The notes below the pieces were generated by a model, which was given only the letters and a program-made list of their open reading frames with translations, did no database searches and was not told the DNA's origin. A stretch of 64,000 nt of DNA from Roseicyclus persicicus (GTDB lineage Bacteria; Pseudomonadota; Alphaproteobacteria; Rhodobacterales; Rhodobacteraceae), in NCBI RefSeq assembly GCF_012395815.1, contig NZ_JAAZQQ010000001.1, positions 682,001 to 746,000 on the forward strand, given 5' to 3'. Positions 40,657-49,194 of the stretch are shown piece by piece. The position numbers were made by a program, and so were the translations under genes. The stretch's first letter is position 1, and each line of letters opens with the position of its first letter.

Positions 40657-41871
40657 TCATTTCGACCGGCGGAAGATGCGCCCGACCAGGAACGAGGTGC
40701 GGGGGATCCAGACATAGGGGTTGCGGGTGCCCGCCGAGGGGCGTGTGCGCATCCGCACCAGCCCGAACAGCAGCAGCCCCACATGCGCCGCCGCGATGAA
40801 GGCGAACAGAGCCGGCGGCCCGTAGGCGGCGATCAGCCACGAGGTGGTCAGCGGCGCCGCGATGGCCCCGATGGCGTAGAAGAACATCAGCGCCGCCGAC
40901 AGCTCCACCCGCTCGCTGTCCTCGGCCCAGTCATGGGCATGGGCGGCGGCGATGGAGTAGATCGGAAAGCTCGCCGCCCCGAACAGGAGCGCGGCCAGGA
41001 ACACCGCCACGACGCCAAGCCCCGAGGACGCGACCGTCACCCCGCAGGCCGCGATGGAGGCCACCGAGAACCAGACCAGCACGTGGCGCCGGTCGTGCCG
41101 GTCGGCGGCCCAGCCCGCCGGCCATTGCGCGACCGCGCCGCCCAGCACGAAGGCGGCGAGGAACAGGCCGATCTGGTCCGCCGTCAGCCCCACCTGCGCC
41201 CCGTAGAGCGGGCCGACCATGCGGAAGGACGCGCCCGAGACGCCCGACACGATCACGCCCGCCACGGCCAGCGGCGACAGGCGCCAGGCGATGCCCGGGC
41301 GCAGGCGCGGCGCGGCGCCGGTCTCGGGCTGGGGCGCGCGGGTCAGCGTCAGCGGCAGCAGCGCGGCGCAGCACAAGATGCCCAGCAGGTTGTAGGAGAC
41401 GTAGGATGCGGGCTCCAGCACCCCGATCATCAGCTGCGCCAGCAGGCTGCCGCCGGTGTCCACCATCCGGTAGGTGCCCATGGTGCGGCCGCGGTTGGCG
41501 TTGTCGGTCTTGGCCTGCAGCCAGGCCTCGATGACGGTGTAGCAACCCGCCACGCAGAACCCCGTGGCCGCGCGCATCACCGCCCAGGCATAGGCGTCGA
41601 CCACCATCATGTGCGCCAGCAGGCCGATGGCGCCCGCCGCCGTGAAGGCCGCGAAGGCGCGGCTGTGCCCGACCGAGCCCATGACCCGCGGCGCCCACCA
41701 GCAGCCGATGAAGAAGCCGAAGAAATGCGCCGACCCGAGCAGGCCGATCTGGCCCGTGGTGAAGCCGAGTTCGGTGCCCGACAGCACGTCGAGCGGCCCC
41801 ACGCCGCCCGACGAGAGCTGCAGGAGCAGCACCGAGAGGAACAGCGCGGCGAAGGAGACGAGAAGGCGCAT
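40657..41871 (-). CDS. MFS transporter (YcaD-like)
   Basis: A 404-residue major-facilitator protein with 12 predicted helices. The first loop WWAPRVMGSVGHSRAFA and the AGWAADRHDRRHVLV loop between helices 8 and 9 are the usual MFS motifs. The substrate is unknown. It lies downstream of imuA on the same strand after a 94-base gap, and upstream of metG. Confidence 0.85.
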   Translation of the reverse strand: MRLLVSFAALFLSVLLLQLSSGGVGPLDVLSGTELGFTTGQIGLLGSAHFFGFFIGCWWAPRVMGSVGHSRAFAAFTAAGAIGLLAHMMVVDAYAWAVMRAATGFCVAGCYTVIEAWLQAKTDNANRGRTMGTYRMVDTGGSLLAQLMIGVLEPASYVSYNLLGILCCAALLPLTLTRAPQPETGAAPRLRPGIAWRLSPLAVAGVIVSGVSGASFRMVGPLYGAQVGLTADQIGLFLAAFVLGGAVAQWPAGWAADRHDRRHVLVWFSVASIAACGVTVASSGLGVVAVFLAALLFGAASFPIYSIAAAHAHDWAEDSERVELSAALMFFYAIGAIAAPLTTSWLIAAYGPPALFAFIAAAHVGLLLFGLVRMRTRPSAGTRNPYVWIPRTSFLVGRIFRRSK

Positions 41872-41965
41872 CGGGTCTTTTCAGGGCGTTACCCTGCCTG
41901 CCTAGCGGGGCAGGGCGGGGACTGTCACGCGCGTTTGCGCCATTTCGGCGTCCGTTTGCGCGGGC

Positions 41966-42586
41966 TCAGGCGGGCTCGGCCATGTCGGCGGCCGCAGGCG
42001 CCGGGCGCCCGTCGGGGCCGCGCGCCACCGCCCAGTCGCCCGGGCCCCCGTCGCGCGCCCGCAGCCGCGACAGCCGCCAGCCCGCGGCCTCGGCCCCGTG
42101 CGCGGGCTCCAGCCGCCAGCGGCTCTCCACCCCCGCCGCGCCGCCCTCGCCCGGCGTCAGCAGCAGGGCCAGCGGCGCCGTGCCCTGCGCCTCCGCCCCG
42201 GCCTCGGCGGCCAGGTGCAGCCGCCGCACCGGCGTCAGGCCCGGCGGCTCGGGCAGGTCGCAGACCACCAGCGGCACCACGCCCGCCCGCAGCGCCTCCT
42301 CCATCGCCCACAGCAGGTCCTCCGCCCGCTCGGGCTCCACGAAGATCAGCCGGCCCGGGTCGATCTCGGCCCGGACGCCGGCCATGTGCAGCCGGTCGGG
42401 GTGCCAGGCGGGCCGGATCCACAGCACCGGCCCCTGCGCCTCGGCGGCCAGCCACAGCGCCAGCCGCCGCCGCGCGCCGCCGCACAGCTCGTGCGCCCGC
42501 GCGCCGGTCAGCCGGAACCGGCCGAGAAGCGGCAGGCCGGGCCGGTCCCGGCGGTGCGACTGGCGGGTCAGTTTCGTGAGGTCCAT
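41966..42586 (-). CDS. imuA: ImuA-like SOS mutagenesis protein
   Basis: A 206-residue protein of the ImuA family, RecA-related accessory factors of the ImuA-ImuB-DnaE2 mutasome for error-prone lesion bypass. Recognisable blocks are RAHELCGGARRRLALWLA, GPVLWIRPAWHPDRL, EDLLWAMEEAL and LPEPPGLTPVRRLHLAAEAG. No Walker A motif is visible, which is normal for ImuA. A perfect LexA box lies 17 bases upstream. Neither imuB nor dnaE2 follows; the next gene is an MFS transporter, so this imuA is separated from its usual partners. Confidence 0.75.
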   Translation of the reverse strand: MDLTKLTRQSHRRDRPGLPLLGRFRLTGARAHELCGGARRRLALWLAAEAQGPVLWIRPAWHPDRLHMAGVRAEIDPGRLIFVEPERAEDLLWAMEEALRAGVVPLVVCDLPEPPGLTPVRRLHLAAEAGAEAQGTAPLALLLTPGEGGAAGVESRWRLEPAHGAEAAGWRLSRLRARDGGPGDWAVARGPDGRPAPAAADMAEPA

Positions 42587-42602
42587 GGGCCGGAGTATAG
42601 AT

Positions 42603-42617
42603 GTTCATGAAATGTTC
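42603..42617 (-). promoter_or_regulatory. LexA (SOS) box upstream of imuA
   Basis: GTTC-ATGAAAT-GTTC matches the alphaproteobacterial LexA operator GTTC-N7-GTTC exactly. It ends 17 bases before the imuA ATG on the minus strand. The divergent aldo/keto reductase starts 82 bases away on the other side. Confidence 0.85.
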
Positions 42618-42698
42618 TCAAGTCCGCCCCGATCCCGGGTTGCACATCCCGCCCCGGCCCCTAGTTTGCCGCCGCGACGCGACGAAAAGGGACAGGAC

Positions 42699-43745
42699 AT
42701 GCGCAGCATCACCCTCGGCTCGACCGACCTCGAGATCACCGACTACTGCCTCGGCACGATGACCTGGGGCAACCAGACGCCCGAGGATGACGCGCACCGG
42801 CAGATGGACATGGCGCTGGATGCCGGCATCACCATCGTCGACACCGCCGAGATGTACCCGGTCAACCCGGTGACGCCCGAGACCGTGGGCCTGACCGAGA
42901 CGATCCTGGGCAACTGGAACGCCAGGAACCCCGGCCGCCGCGGCGACTACGTGCTGGCGACCAAGATCACCGGCAAGAACGCGGGCTTCGTCCGCCCCGG
43001 GCAGGACATCACGCCCGAGACCTTCACCGCGGCGCTGGACGCCTCGCTCGCCCGCCTGCAGACCGACGTGATCGACATCTACCAGCTGCACTGGCCCAAC
43101 CGCGGCAGCTACCATTTCCGCCAGAACTGGGGCTTCGACCCCTCGAAACAGGACCGCGCCAAGACCCGCGCCAACATGCTGGCGGTGCTCGAGGCCGCGC
43201 AGACGGCGGTGCAGGCCGGCAAGATCCGCCATTTCGCGCTCTCGAACGAAAGCGCCTGGGGCACGGCGCAATGGCTCCAGATCGCCGAGGCCCACGGGCT
43301 GCCGCGGGTGCAGTCGATCCAGAACGAATATTCGCTCCTCTGCCGCCTCTACGACACCGACCTCGCGGAGCTGGCGGTGAACGAGCAGGTGACGCTGCTG
43401 GCCTATTCGCCGCTGGGCGCCGGGCTCCTGACCGGCAAGTACCAGGGCGGCGCCCTGCCCGAAGGTAGCCGCATGGCGATCAACGGCAACCTCGGCGGCC
43501 GCAAGACCGACCGGGTGTTCCCCGCCGTCGCCGCCTACCTCGAGCTTGCGGCCAGGCACGGCCTCGACCCGGTGCACATGGCGCTGGCCTTTACCGTGCA
43601 GCGGCCCTTCCCGGTCTCCACCATCTTCGGGGCGACGACGGCCGACCAGCTCGGCCGCATCCTCGCCGGGCTCGACGTGACGCTATCCGCCGAGCTGCTG
43701 GCCGAGCTCGACACGGTTCACGCGGCGCATCCAATGCCGTTCTGA
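42699..43745 (+). CDS. Aldo/keto reductase (Tas-like)
   Basis: A 348-residue NADPH-dependent (alpha/beta)8 oxidoreductase. Catalytic tetrad candidates are the Asp in IVDTAEMYP, the Tyr in the same block, the Lys in LATKITG and the His in YQLHWPN. The sequence DTAEMYPVNPVTPETVG is typical of Tas-type reductases. The physiological carbonyl substrate is unknown. ATG 42699 follows AAGGGACAGG. Confidence 0.92.
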   Translation: MRSITLGSTDLEITDYCLGTMTWGNQTPEDDAHRQMDMALDAGITIVDTAEMYPVNPVTPETVGLTETILGNWNARNPGRRGDYVLATKITGKNAGFVRPGQDITPETFTAALDASLARLQTDVIDIYQLHWPNRGSYHFRQNWGFDPSKQDRAKTRANMLAVLEAAQTAVQAGKIRHFALSNESAWGTAQWLQIAEAHGLPRVQSIQNEYSLLCRLYDTDLAELAVNEQVTLLAYSPLGAGLLTGKYQGGALPEGSRMAINGNLGGRKTDRVFPAVAAYLELAARHGLDPVHMALAFTVQRPFPVSTIFGATTADQLGRILAGLDVTLSAELLAELDTVHAAHPMPF

Positions 43746-43750
43746 CGCTT

Positions 43751-43759
43751 TGTGGATAA
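43751..43759 (-). promoter_or_regulatory. Consensus DnaA box
   Basis: TGTGGATAA on the plus strand is the reverse complement of the DnaA consensus TTATCCACA. It lies 6 bases after the aldo/keto reductase stop in a 204-base intergenic stretch (43746-43949) that otherwise shows no clear signal. Confidence 0.4.
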
Positions 43760-43949
43760 ATCTGGGGATACAACGCGAAAGGGGAATCTTCGCGCCGGTT
43801 TTTCGCGGATGTGCGACGAACCTGTCTGAGAAATGAAAGCTGGGTTCGCCCATGCACACGCGGCATCACGCGCCGCCTCCGCGAATTCCCCGTGACAGGC
43901 GCGCCGCGCGGCGCGAGACTGCGCCGACCCTGACATGAGGCCCCGACCC

Positions 43950-44576
43950 ATGCCCGTCGTGCTCTGCTATGGCGACAGCAACACCCACGGCACCAAGCCG
44001 CTGACCGCGCTCGGCGTCTTCGGCCGCTACCCGCGGGGGCACCGCTGGCCCGACGTCATGGCCGCCGCCCTCGGCCCGGACGTGCAGGTCATCGCCGAGG
44101 GGCTGCCCGGCCGCACCACCGTCCACGACGATCCCGTGGAGGGCGGCTGCCGCAACGGCATCGCGGTGCTGCCCGCGATCCTGCACAGCCACCGCCCCAT
44201 CGACCTGATGGTGGTGATGCTCGGCACCAACGATCTCAAGACCCGCTTCTCCGTCTCCGCCTTCGAGATCGCCCGCTCGGTCGAACGGATCTGCACGCTG
44301 GCCCGGGCCGAGGGCGTCGTCGCCGACCTCCTCGTCGTCGCCCCCGCCCCGGTGCGCGAGGCCGGCATCCTCGCCGACACCTTCGCCGGCGCCGAAACGC
44401 GCCAGCAGGGCCTCGCCGCCCAGCTCGAGGCCGCCGCCCGCCGCCTCGGTGCGGGCTTCCTCGACGCCGGCGCCCATGTCACCGTCTCGCCCGTGGACGG
44501 CGTCCATTGGGAGGAAGACGCCCACCACCGTTTCGGCGCCGTGATGGCCGAGGCGGTCGCGGCCCGTCTCGCCTGA
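43950..44576 (+). CDS. SGNH/GDSL-family hydrolase
   Basis: A 208-residue esterase-like enzyme. Block I is CYGDSNTHG with the nucleophile serine, block III is MLGTNDLK, and block V is DGVHWEEDAHH with the catalytic Asp and His. There is no signal peptide, so it is probably cytoplasmic, like related arylesterases. ATG 43950 is chosen because it begins the family's usual MPVVLCYGDS; an ATG at 43935 is possible. Confidence 0.88.
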   Translation: MPVVLCYGDSNTHGTKPLTALGVFGRYPRGHRWPDVMAAALGPDVQVIAEGLPGRTTVHDDPVEGGCRNGIAVLPAILHSHRPIDLMVVMLGTNDLKTRFSVSAFEIARSVERICTLARAEGVVADLLVVAPAPVREAGILADTFAGAETRQQGLAAQLEAAARRLGAGFLDAGAHVTVSPVDGVHWEEDAHHRFGAVMAEAVAARLA

Positions 44577-44583
44577 CCCGCCC

Positions 44584-44605
44584 CTTCATCTTTCCCCAAA
44601 TACGC
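44584..44605 (+). repeat. Intergenic repeat (CTTCATCTTTCC type), copy 3
   Basis: CTTCATCTTTCCCCAAATAC plus GC, identical to copy 1, begins 8 bases after the SGNH hydrolase stop. It lies in a 110-base gap before the convergent XRE regulator gene. No second copy is seen in the gap. Confidence 0.7.
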
Positions 44606-44686
44606 CCTTCGGGAGCGCCCCATCCGCCCCGCACGACGCCAGCCCACCGCGCGCCCCGCCGAGGAGCACGGCGACGAGGCGCCCCC

Positions 44687-45550
44687 TCACCCCACCACCT
44701 CCCGCAACTGCGCCAGGTAGGCCGGGATCGCCCGCGCCGACACCTCCGCCTCCCGCACCAGCCCGTCGAAATGCCGCGTCACCGTCCGCACCCGGTCGCG
44801 GTCGCGGAAGGCGATGTAGTGCCGCCCCATGTAGATCACCGCCATCTTCGGCCCGAACACCGTCACCGGCGCCGAGAACACCTGTCGCGCATCGAACAGG
44901 AAGATCCGCAGCGACGGGTAGAACTGCTCGTAAAGCTCCGCGAACCAGTCGATCTGTGCCCGCCGCACCTCCGCGCCCAGCCCAGCGTAGTAACCCTGCC
45001 CGCGGGCAAAGCTCTCCAGCTCGTGCACCGGCAGCGCCATCTCGTAATCGGCCTCGGTCAGCCGCATCCAGTCGAGCCGCTCCGCCGCCGCGTCGATCGC
45101 CGCGTCGGGGCGCTTGTGCGTCACCGGCGCGTATTCCCAGCGCAGCATCGCGTTGGTCTTCAGCATGTCGGGCAGGGTCGCCGGCACGTGCCGGATCTTG
45201 TAGCCCTCGGCCTCCCGGTGCCAGGCGAAGATCTGGTCGTCGAGCCCCGTCGCCCGTCCCGTCTCCGAGATCGACAGCGAGGAATCGACCAGCGCGCCTG
45301 CCTGCTCCGGCCGGTCGGTCAGCCCCAGCAGCCAGTCCGCCGACACCCCCAGCGCCTGGGCGCAGGCCGCCACCACATGCCCCCCCGGCATCCGCGTGTC
45401 GCCCTCGGCCAGCATCTGCGTCACGCTCGACCGGTCCACCCCGATCGCGCGCGCCAGCGCCGCCCGGCTCAGCCCTGCCGCCGTCAGCCCCGCGCCCAGC
45501 CGCTCGCGGAAGGTCGCCGCGACGCCGCGCTTGTCGATTTTCGTCACCAT
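44687..45550 (-). CDS. XRE-family transcriptional regulator
   Basis: A 287-residue regulator. The N-terminal helix-turn-helix lies at about residues 15-75 (LSRAALARAIGVDRSSVTQM). The 200-residue C-terminal domain is not one I recognise and may sense a ligand. The divergent neighbour is a fatty acid desaturase. Two direct repeats immediately before the ATG are probable operators, so autoregulation and control of the desaturase are likely but inferred. Confidence 0.8.
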   Translation of the reverse strand: MVTKIDKRGVAATFRERLGAGLTAAGLSRAALARAIGVDRSSVTQMLAEGDTRMPGGHVVAACAQALGVSADWLLGLTDRPEQAGALVDSSLSISETGRATGLDDQIFAWHREAEGYKIRHVPATLPDMLKTNAMLRWEYAPVTHKRPDAAIDAAAERLDWMRLTEADYEMALPVHELESFARGQGYYAGLGAEVRRAQIDWFAELYEQFYPSLRIFLFDARQVFSAPVTVFGPKMAVIYMGRHYIAFRDRDRVRTVTRHFDGLVREAEVSARAIPAYLAQLREVVG

Positions 45551-45579
45551 CGTTGAGAATCCATCACAACGTTGAGAAT
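45551..45579. promoter_or_regulatory. Two direct CGTTGAGAAT repeats, probable XRE operators
   Basis: CGTTGAGAAT occurs at 45551-45560 and again at 45570-45579, 19 bases apart, or about two helical turns. The first copy abuts the ATG of the XRE gene. The 125-base divergent region to the desaturase contains no other strong signal. Confidence 0.6.
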
Positions 45580-45675
45580 TGGTGGAGAAAACCCTGACTG
45601 CCCAACCTTTTCAAGATCACATATCCGTGACGGCAGGCGCGACCCTCGCGCCCGCACCCGACCCCGAGGGCCACC

Positions 45676-46557
45676 ATGCGCGTCGAATGGCCGACGTTCC
45701 TCTTGATCTGCGCCACCTACGCCGCCTTCGCCGCCTGCCTGGTCTGGCTCCCCGGCCTCAGCCTCGCCCTCGCCATCCTCGCGCTGATCCCGGTCATCGC
45801 GCTGCAATCCTCGCTGCAGCACGAGGTGATCCACGGCCACCCCTTCGCCGAACGGCAGCTGGGCGAGATCCTCGCCTTCCCCTCGCTCAACCTCGCCATC
45901 CCCTACCTGCGTTTCCGCGACACGCATCTCGCGCACCACATGGACGCGACGCTGACCGACCCCTACGAGGACCCGGAATCGAACTACCTCGACCCGGCCG
46001 TCTGGGCTCGCCTGCCGCGCCCGGTGCGGGCGCTGCTCAACGCCAACAACACGCTCGTCGGGCGGATGCTCCTCGGCCCCGCCATCGGCCAGGCCGCCTT
46101 CATGGCCGCCGATCTCCGCCTGATCCGCGCGGGCGACCGCCGCGTGCTGGCGGCCTGGGCCTGGCACCTGCCCCCCACCGCCGCGATCGTCGCCCTCGTC
46201 CTCGCCTCCGACCTGCCGCTCTGGGCCTATCTGGTCGCCTGCTACGGCGCGCTCTCGGTGCTCAAGATCCGCACCTTCCTCGAACACCAGGCGCACGAGC
46301 GCGCCCGCGGCCGCACCGTCATCATCGAGGACCGCGGCCCGCTCGCCTTCCTGTTCCTCAACAACAACCTGCACGTGGTCCACCACATGCACCCCAAGCT
46401 GCCCTGGTACCGGCTGCCGCGGATCTACTTCAACAACCGCGACAAGTACCTGTCGCGCAACGCGGGCTACCGCTACGCCAGCTACGCCGAGGTGTTCCGC
46501 CGCCATTTCCTGCGCGCCAAGGACCCGGTGCCGCACCCGCTCTACCCGCAGAAATAG
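45676..46557 (+). CDS. Membrane fatty acid desaturase
   Basis: A 293-residue integral-membrane di-iron enzyme. Three histidine boxes are present: HEVIHGH (about residue 56), HLAHH (about 85) and HVVHHMH (about 235). Hydrophobic segments separate them in the usual order. It may introduce a double bond into a fatty acyl chain or act on a related lipid such as a carotenoid or ornithine lipid. It is divergently arranged with the XRE regulator gene. Confidence 0.9.
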   Translation: MRVEWPTFLLICATYAAFAACLVWLPGLSLALAILALIPVIALQSSLQHEVIHGHPFAERQLGEILAFPSLNLAIPYLRFRDTHLAHHMDATLTDPYEDPESNYLDPAVWARLPRPVRALLNANNTLVGRMLLGPAIGQAAFMAADLRLIRAGDRRVLAAWAWHLPPTAAIVALVLASDLPLWAYLVACYGALSVLKIRTFLEHQAHERARGRTVIIEDRGPLAFLFLNNNLHVVHHMHPKLPWYRLPRIYFNNRDKYLSRNAGYRYASYAEVFRRHFLRAKDPVPHPLYPQK

Positions 46558-46594
46558 ATTGCAGGCCGGGGGCTTGCGGCGCATGTGAGGCGCC

Positions 46595-47509
46595 ATGCCC
46601 CTCTGGATCACCGCCACGATCTTCGCCGCCTTCCTGCAGAACCTGCGGTTCCTGCTGCAGCGGCACCTCAAGGTCACGACGCTCTCGACCATGGGCGCGA
46701 CATGGGCGCGCTTCGCCTTCGCCACGCCCGTCGTGGCGGTCTCGCTCGCGCTCTGGCTCGGGGTCAGCGGGCAGGCGCTGCCGGGGTCCACGCCCGCCTT
46801 CTGGGCCTACGCCGTCATCGGCGCCATCGCGCAGATGCTGGCCACCGCCTGCGTCGTGGCCCTGTTCGGGCGGCGCAACTTCGCCGTCGGCGTGACGCTG
46901 GCCAAGACCGAGGTGATCCTGACCGCGCTGATCGGCCTCGTGGTGCTGGGCGAGGCGGTGTCGGCCCCGGCGCTCCTGGCCATCGGGATCGGCTTCTTCG
47001 GCGTGATCCTCCTGTCCGACCCCCCGAAGACCGACGTGGCCCTGCCCTGGCGCGCGCGGCTCTTCAACGCCGCCTCGGGCTACGGGCTGGCCTCGGGCCT
47101 CCTCTTCGGGGTCTCGGCGGTCTGCTACCGCGGCGCCACCCTCAGCCTCACGGGCGGCGACGAGCTGCTGCGCGCGGCCACCGCGCTCCTGACGGCGACG
47201 ACGGTCCAGACCGTCACCCTCGGCCTCTGGCTCGCGGCGCGCGAGGCGGGCCAGATCGCCCGCGTCCTCGCCGCCTGGCGGGTCTCGGCGCTCGTGGGCC
47301 TCACCTCGGCGCTCGGCTCGCTCGGCTGGTTCACCGCCTTCGCCCTGCAGACGGCGGCCTATGTCAAGGCGCTCGGCCAGGTCGAGCTCCTGTTCACCTT
47401 CCTGTTCTCGGTGTTCTGGCTCCGCGAACGGTCATCGGCCAAGGAGATCGGGGGCGCGGCCCTCCTCGTCGCCTCGGTCCTCCTCATCTTCCTCGGGGCC
47501 CTCGCATGA
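46595..47509 (+). CDS. EamA-family (DMT) transporter
   Basis: A 304-residue drug/metabolite-type transporter with ten predicted helices in two EamA repeats. Each repeat ends in the family pattern, such as LAKTEVILTALIGLVVLGEA and KALGQVELLFTFLFSVFWLR. The substrate is unknown. It begins 37 bases after the desaturase and overlaps the next gene by four bases. Confidence 0.88.
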   Translation: MPLWITATIFAAFLQNLRFLLQRHLKVTTLSTMGATWARFAFATPVVAVSLALWLGVSGQALPGSTPAFWAYAVIGAIAQMLATACVVALFGRRNFAVGVTLAKTEVILTALIGLVVLGEAVSAPALLAIGIGFFGVILLSDPPKTDVALPWRARLFNAASGYGLASGLLFGVSAVCYRGATLSLTGGDELLRAATALLTATTVQTVTLGLWLAAREAGQIARVLAAWRVSALVGLTSALGSLGWFTAFALQTAAYVKALGQVELLFTFLFSVFWLRERSSAKEIGGAALLVASVLLIFLGALA

Positions 47510-48438
47510 TCGCCATCGCGCTCTCCATCGCGCCGATCTTCCTCCTGATCGTCACCGGCTACGCGCTCCGCCGCGGCGGCATCCCCTCCGAGGAATTCTG
47601 GACGCTGAACGACCGCCTCGTCTACTTCGTGCTGATGCCGGCGCTGTTCTTCGTGCTGATCTCCGACACCGACCTGTCCGACCCCAACCTCATCCCCTTC
47701 ACCGCGACGCTCTACGCCGGTTTCTTCCTCGCCGTCGGCGCGGCCACCGCCGCCGCGATCCTGCTGCGCTACGAGGGGCCGCAGGCGACCTCGATCCTGC
47801 AGGGCGCCAGCCGCTTCAACACCTTCATCTCGCTCGCCGTGGCCGAAACCCTCTACGGCGCGCCCGCGCTGCAACTGGCGGTGCTGGCCGCGGCGGTGCT
47901 GGTGCCGGTGGTGAACCTGACGGTGGTGGGCCTGTTCTCGGTCCTCCTGCCGCGGCCGGGCAGCCCGGTGCTGGTGAACGCGGCGCGTGGGCTGGCGACC
48001 AACCCGCTGATCCTGTCGATCCTGGCGGGGGCCTGCGTGAACTGGCTCGGCTGGGGCCCGATCCCGGTGCTGCAGGACACGCTCGCGGTGCTGGGGCAGG
48101 CGGCGCTGCCGATCATGCTCCTGTGCGTCGGGGCCAGCCTCAAGCTCCGCGGCCTCCATGCCGAGCTGGTGCCGATGGCCATCGCGGCGGGCACCAAGCT
48201 GGTGCTCTTCCCGCTGGTCATCCTGGGCCTCGCGCTGCTTCTCGGCCTGCCGCCCCTGACGGCGCAGGTGGCGCTGATCTACGGGGCGCTGCCCACCGGG
48301 GTCGCGGCCTACACGCTTGCGCGCCAGATGGGCGGCGACGCCCCCCTGATGGCCGCGATGATCACGGTGCAGACGCTCTTGGCCTTCGCGCTGATGCCGC
48401 TCTGGCTCAGCCTCGGGGAACGGGTCTTCGGGCTCTGA
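47506..48438 (+). CDS. AEC-family auxin-efflux-type transporter
   Basis: A 310-residue permease of the auxin efflux carrier family with about ten helices. The segment LPIMLLCVGASLKLRG and the late TGVAAYTLARQMGGD motif are typical. Bacterial members often move malonate, malate or amino acids; this one is unassigned. The ATG overlaps the EamA stop (ATGA). Confidence 0.88.
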   Translation: MIAIALSIAPIFLLIVTGYALRRGGIPSEEFWTLNDRLVYFVLMPALFFVLISDTDLSDPNLIPFTATLYAGFFLAVGAATAAAILLRYEGPQATSILQGASRFNTFISLAVAETLYGAPALQLAVLAAAVLVPVVNLTVVGLFSVLLPRPGSPVLVNAARGLATNPLILSILAGACVNWLGWGPIPVLQDTLAVLGQAALPIMLLCVGASLKLRGLHAELVPMAIAAGTKLVLFPLVILGLALLLGLPPLTAQVALIYGALPTGVAAYTLARQMGGDAPLMAAMITVQTLLAFALMPLWLSLGERVFGL

Positions 48439-48445
48439 CCCCCCC

Positions 48446-48467
48446 CTTCATCTTTCCGAAAATACGC
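48446..48467 (+). repeat. Intergenic repeat (CTTCATCTTTCC type), copy 4
   Basis: CTTCATCTTTCCGAAAATAC plus GC differs from copies 1-3 at two inner bases. It begins 8 bases after the AEC transporter stop, in the gap before the convergent NUDIX gene. The same 8-base distance from the stop is seen at copy 3. Confidence 0.7.
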
Positions 48468-48525
48468 CGGGGGGTGCGGGGGGCAGCGCCCCCCGCGGGT
48501 CGCCGCCGCAGGCGGCGAACCCCCG

Positions 48526-49194
48526 TCAGAGCCGCGTGAACCGGCTGACCTCGTCGCGGTTGTCGAAGAACGGGACCCCGGGCGCCGCCGTGCCCTGCAG
48601 CCGCGCCGACAGCTCGGCCAGCACCACCTCGGTGATGAAGGGCATGTCATAGCCCCGGACGGCGTCGAGCGGCACCCACTGCAGGTGGCCCAGCTCCTCC
48701 TCCGCCCGGCTGAAATCGTCGGGGTCGTTGCGCAGCGCCTCGGCCTCGACGAGGAAGAACCGCGCGTCGAAGCGGCGGGGCCGGCCCGGCGGCGTGATCG
48801 CCCGGAACAGGAAGGTCGCGTCGGTCCCGTCGGGCAGGTGCCCGGTGGCGATGTAGCCGCGCCAGCCCTGCGGCGCGGGGAACGCGGCGGCGCGCGCATC
48901 GGGCGCGCCGATCAGGAGGCCGGTTTCCTCCCACAGCTCGCGGGTCGCCGCGGCGATCAGGGTGTCGGGCGGCAGGGCGCTCTGGTTCGCCAGCGCCGCG
49001 GCGCAGGTGGCGGCAGGGGGTGCCGCCAGCGGGATCGTCGCGTCGACGGCATCGACCGCGCCGCCCGGGAATACGAACTTGGACGGCATGAAGGCCGCGT
49101 CGCGCCCGCGCTGGCCCATCAGGACGCGCGGCCGCGTGGCCGCATCGCGCAGCACGATCACCGTCGCCGCGTCGCGGATCGCGGTCTTGTCCAT
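48526..49194 (-). CDS. NUDIX hydrolase with split Nudix box
   Basis: A 222-residue NUDIX-fold protein. The core RELWEETGLL supplies the metal-binding glutamates. The usual short gap between the FPGG glycines (FVFPGGAVD) and this core is enlarged by an insertion of roughly 30 residues, as in NUDT19-like acyl-CoA pyrophosphatases. A nucleotide or CoA-derivative substrate is plausible. Its ATG overlaps the DUF983 stop. Confidence 0.85.
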   Translation of the reverse strand: MDKTAIRDAATVIVLRDAATRPRVLMGQRGRDAAFMPSKFVFPGGAVDAVDATIPLAAPPAATCAAALANQSALPPDTLIAAATRELWEETGLLIGAPDARAAAFPAPQGWRGYIATGHLPDGTDATFLFRAITPPGRPRRFDARFFLVEAEALRNDPDDFSRAEEELGHLQWVPLDAVRGYDMPFITEVVLAELSARLQGTAAPGVPFFDNRDEVSRFTRL

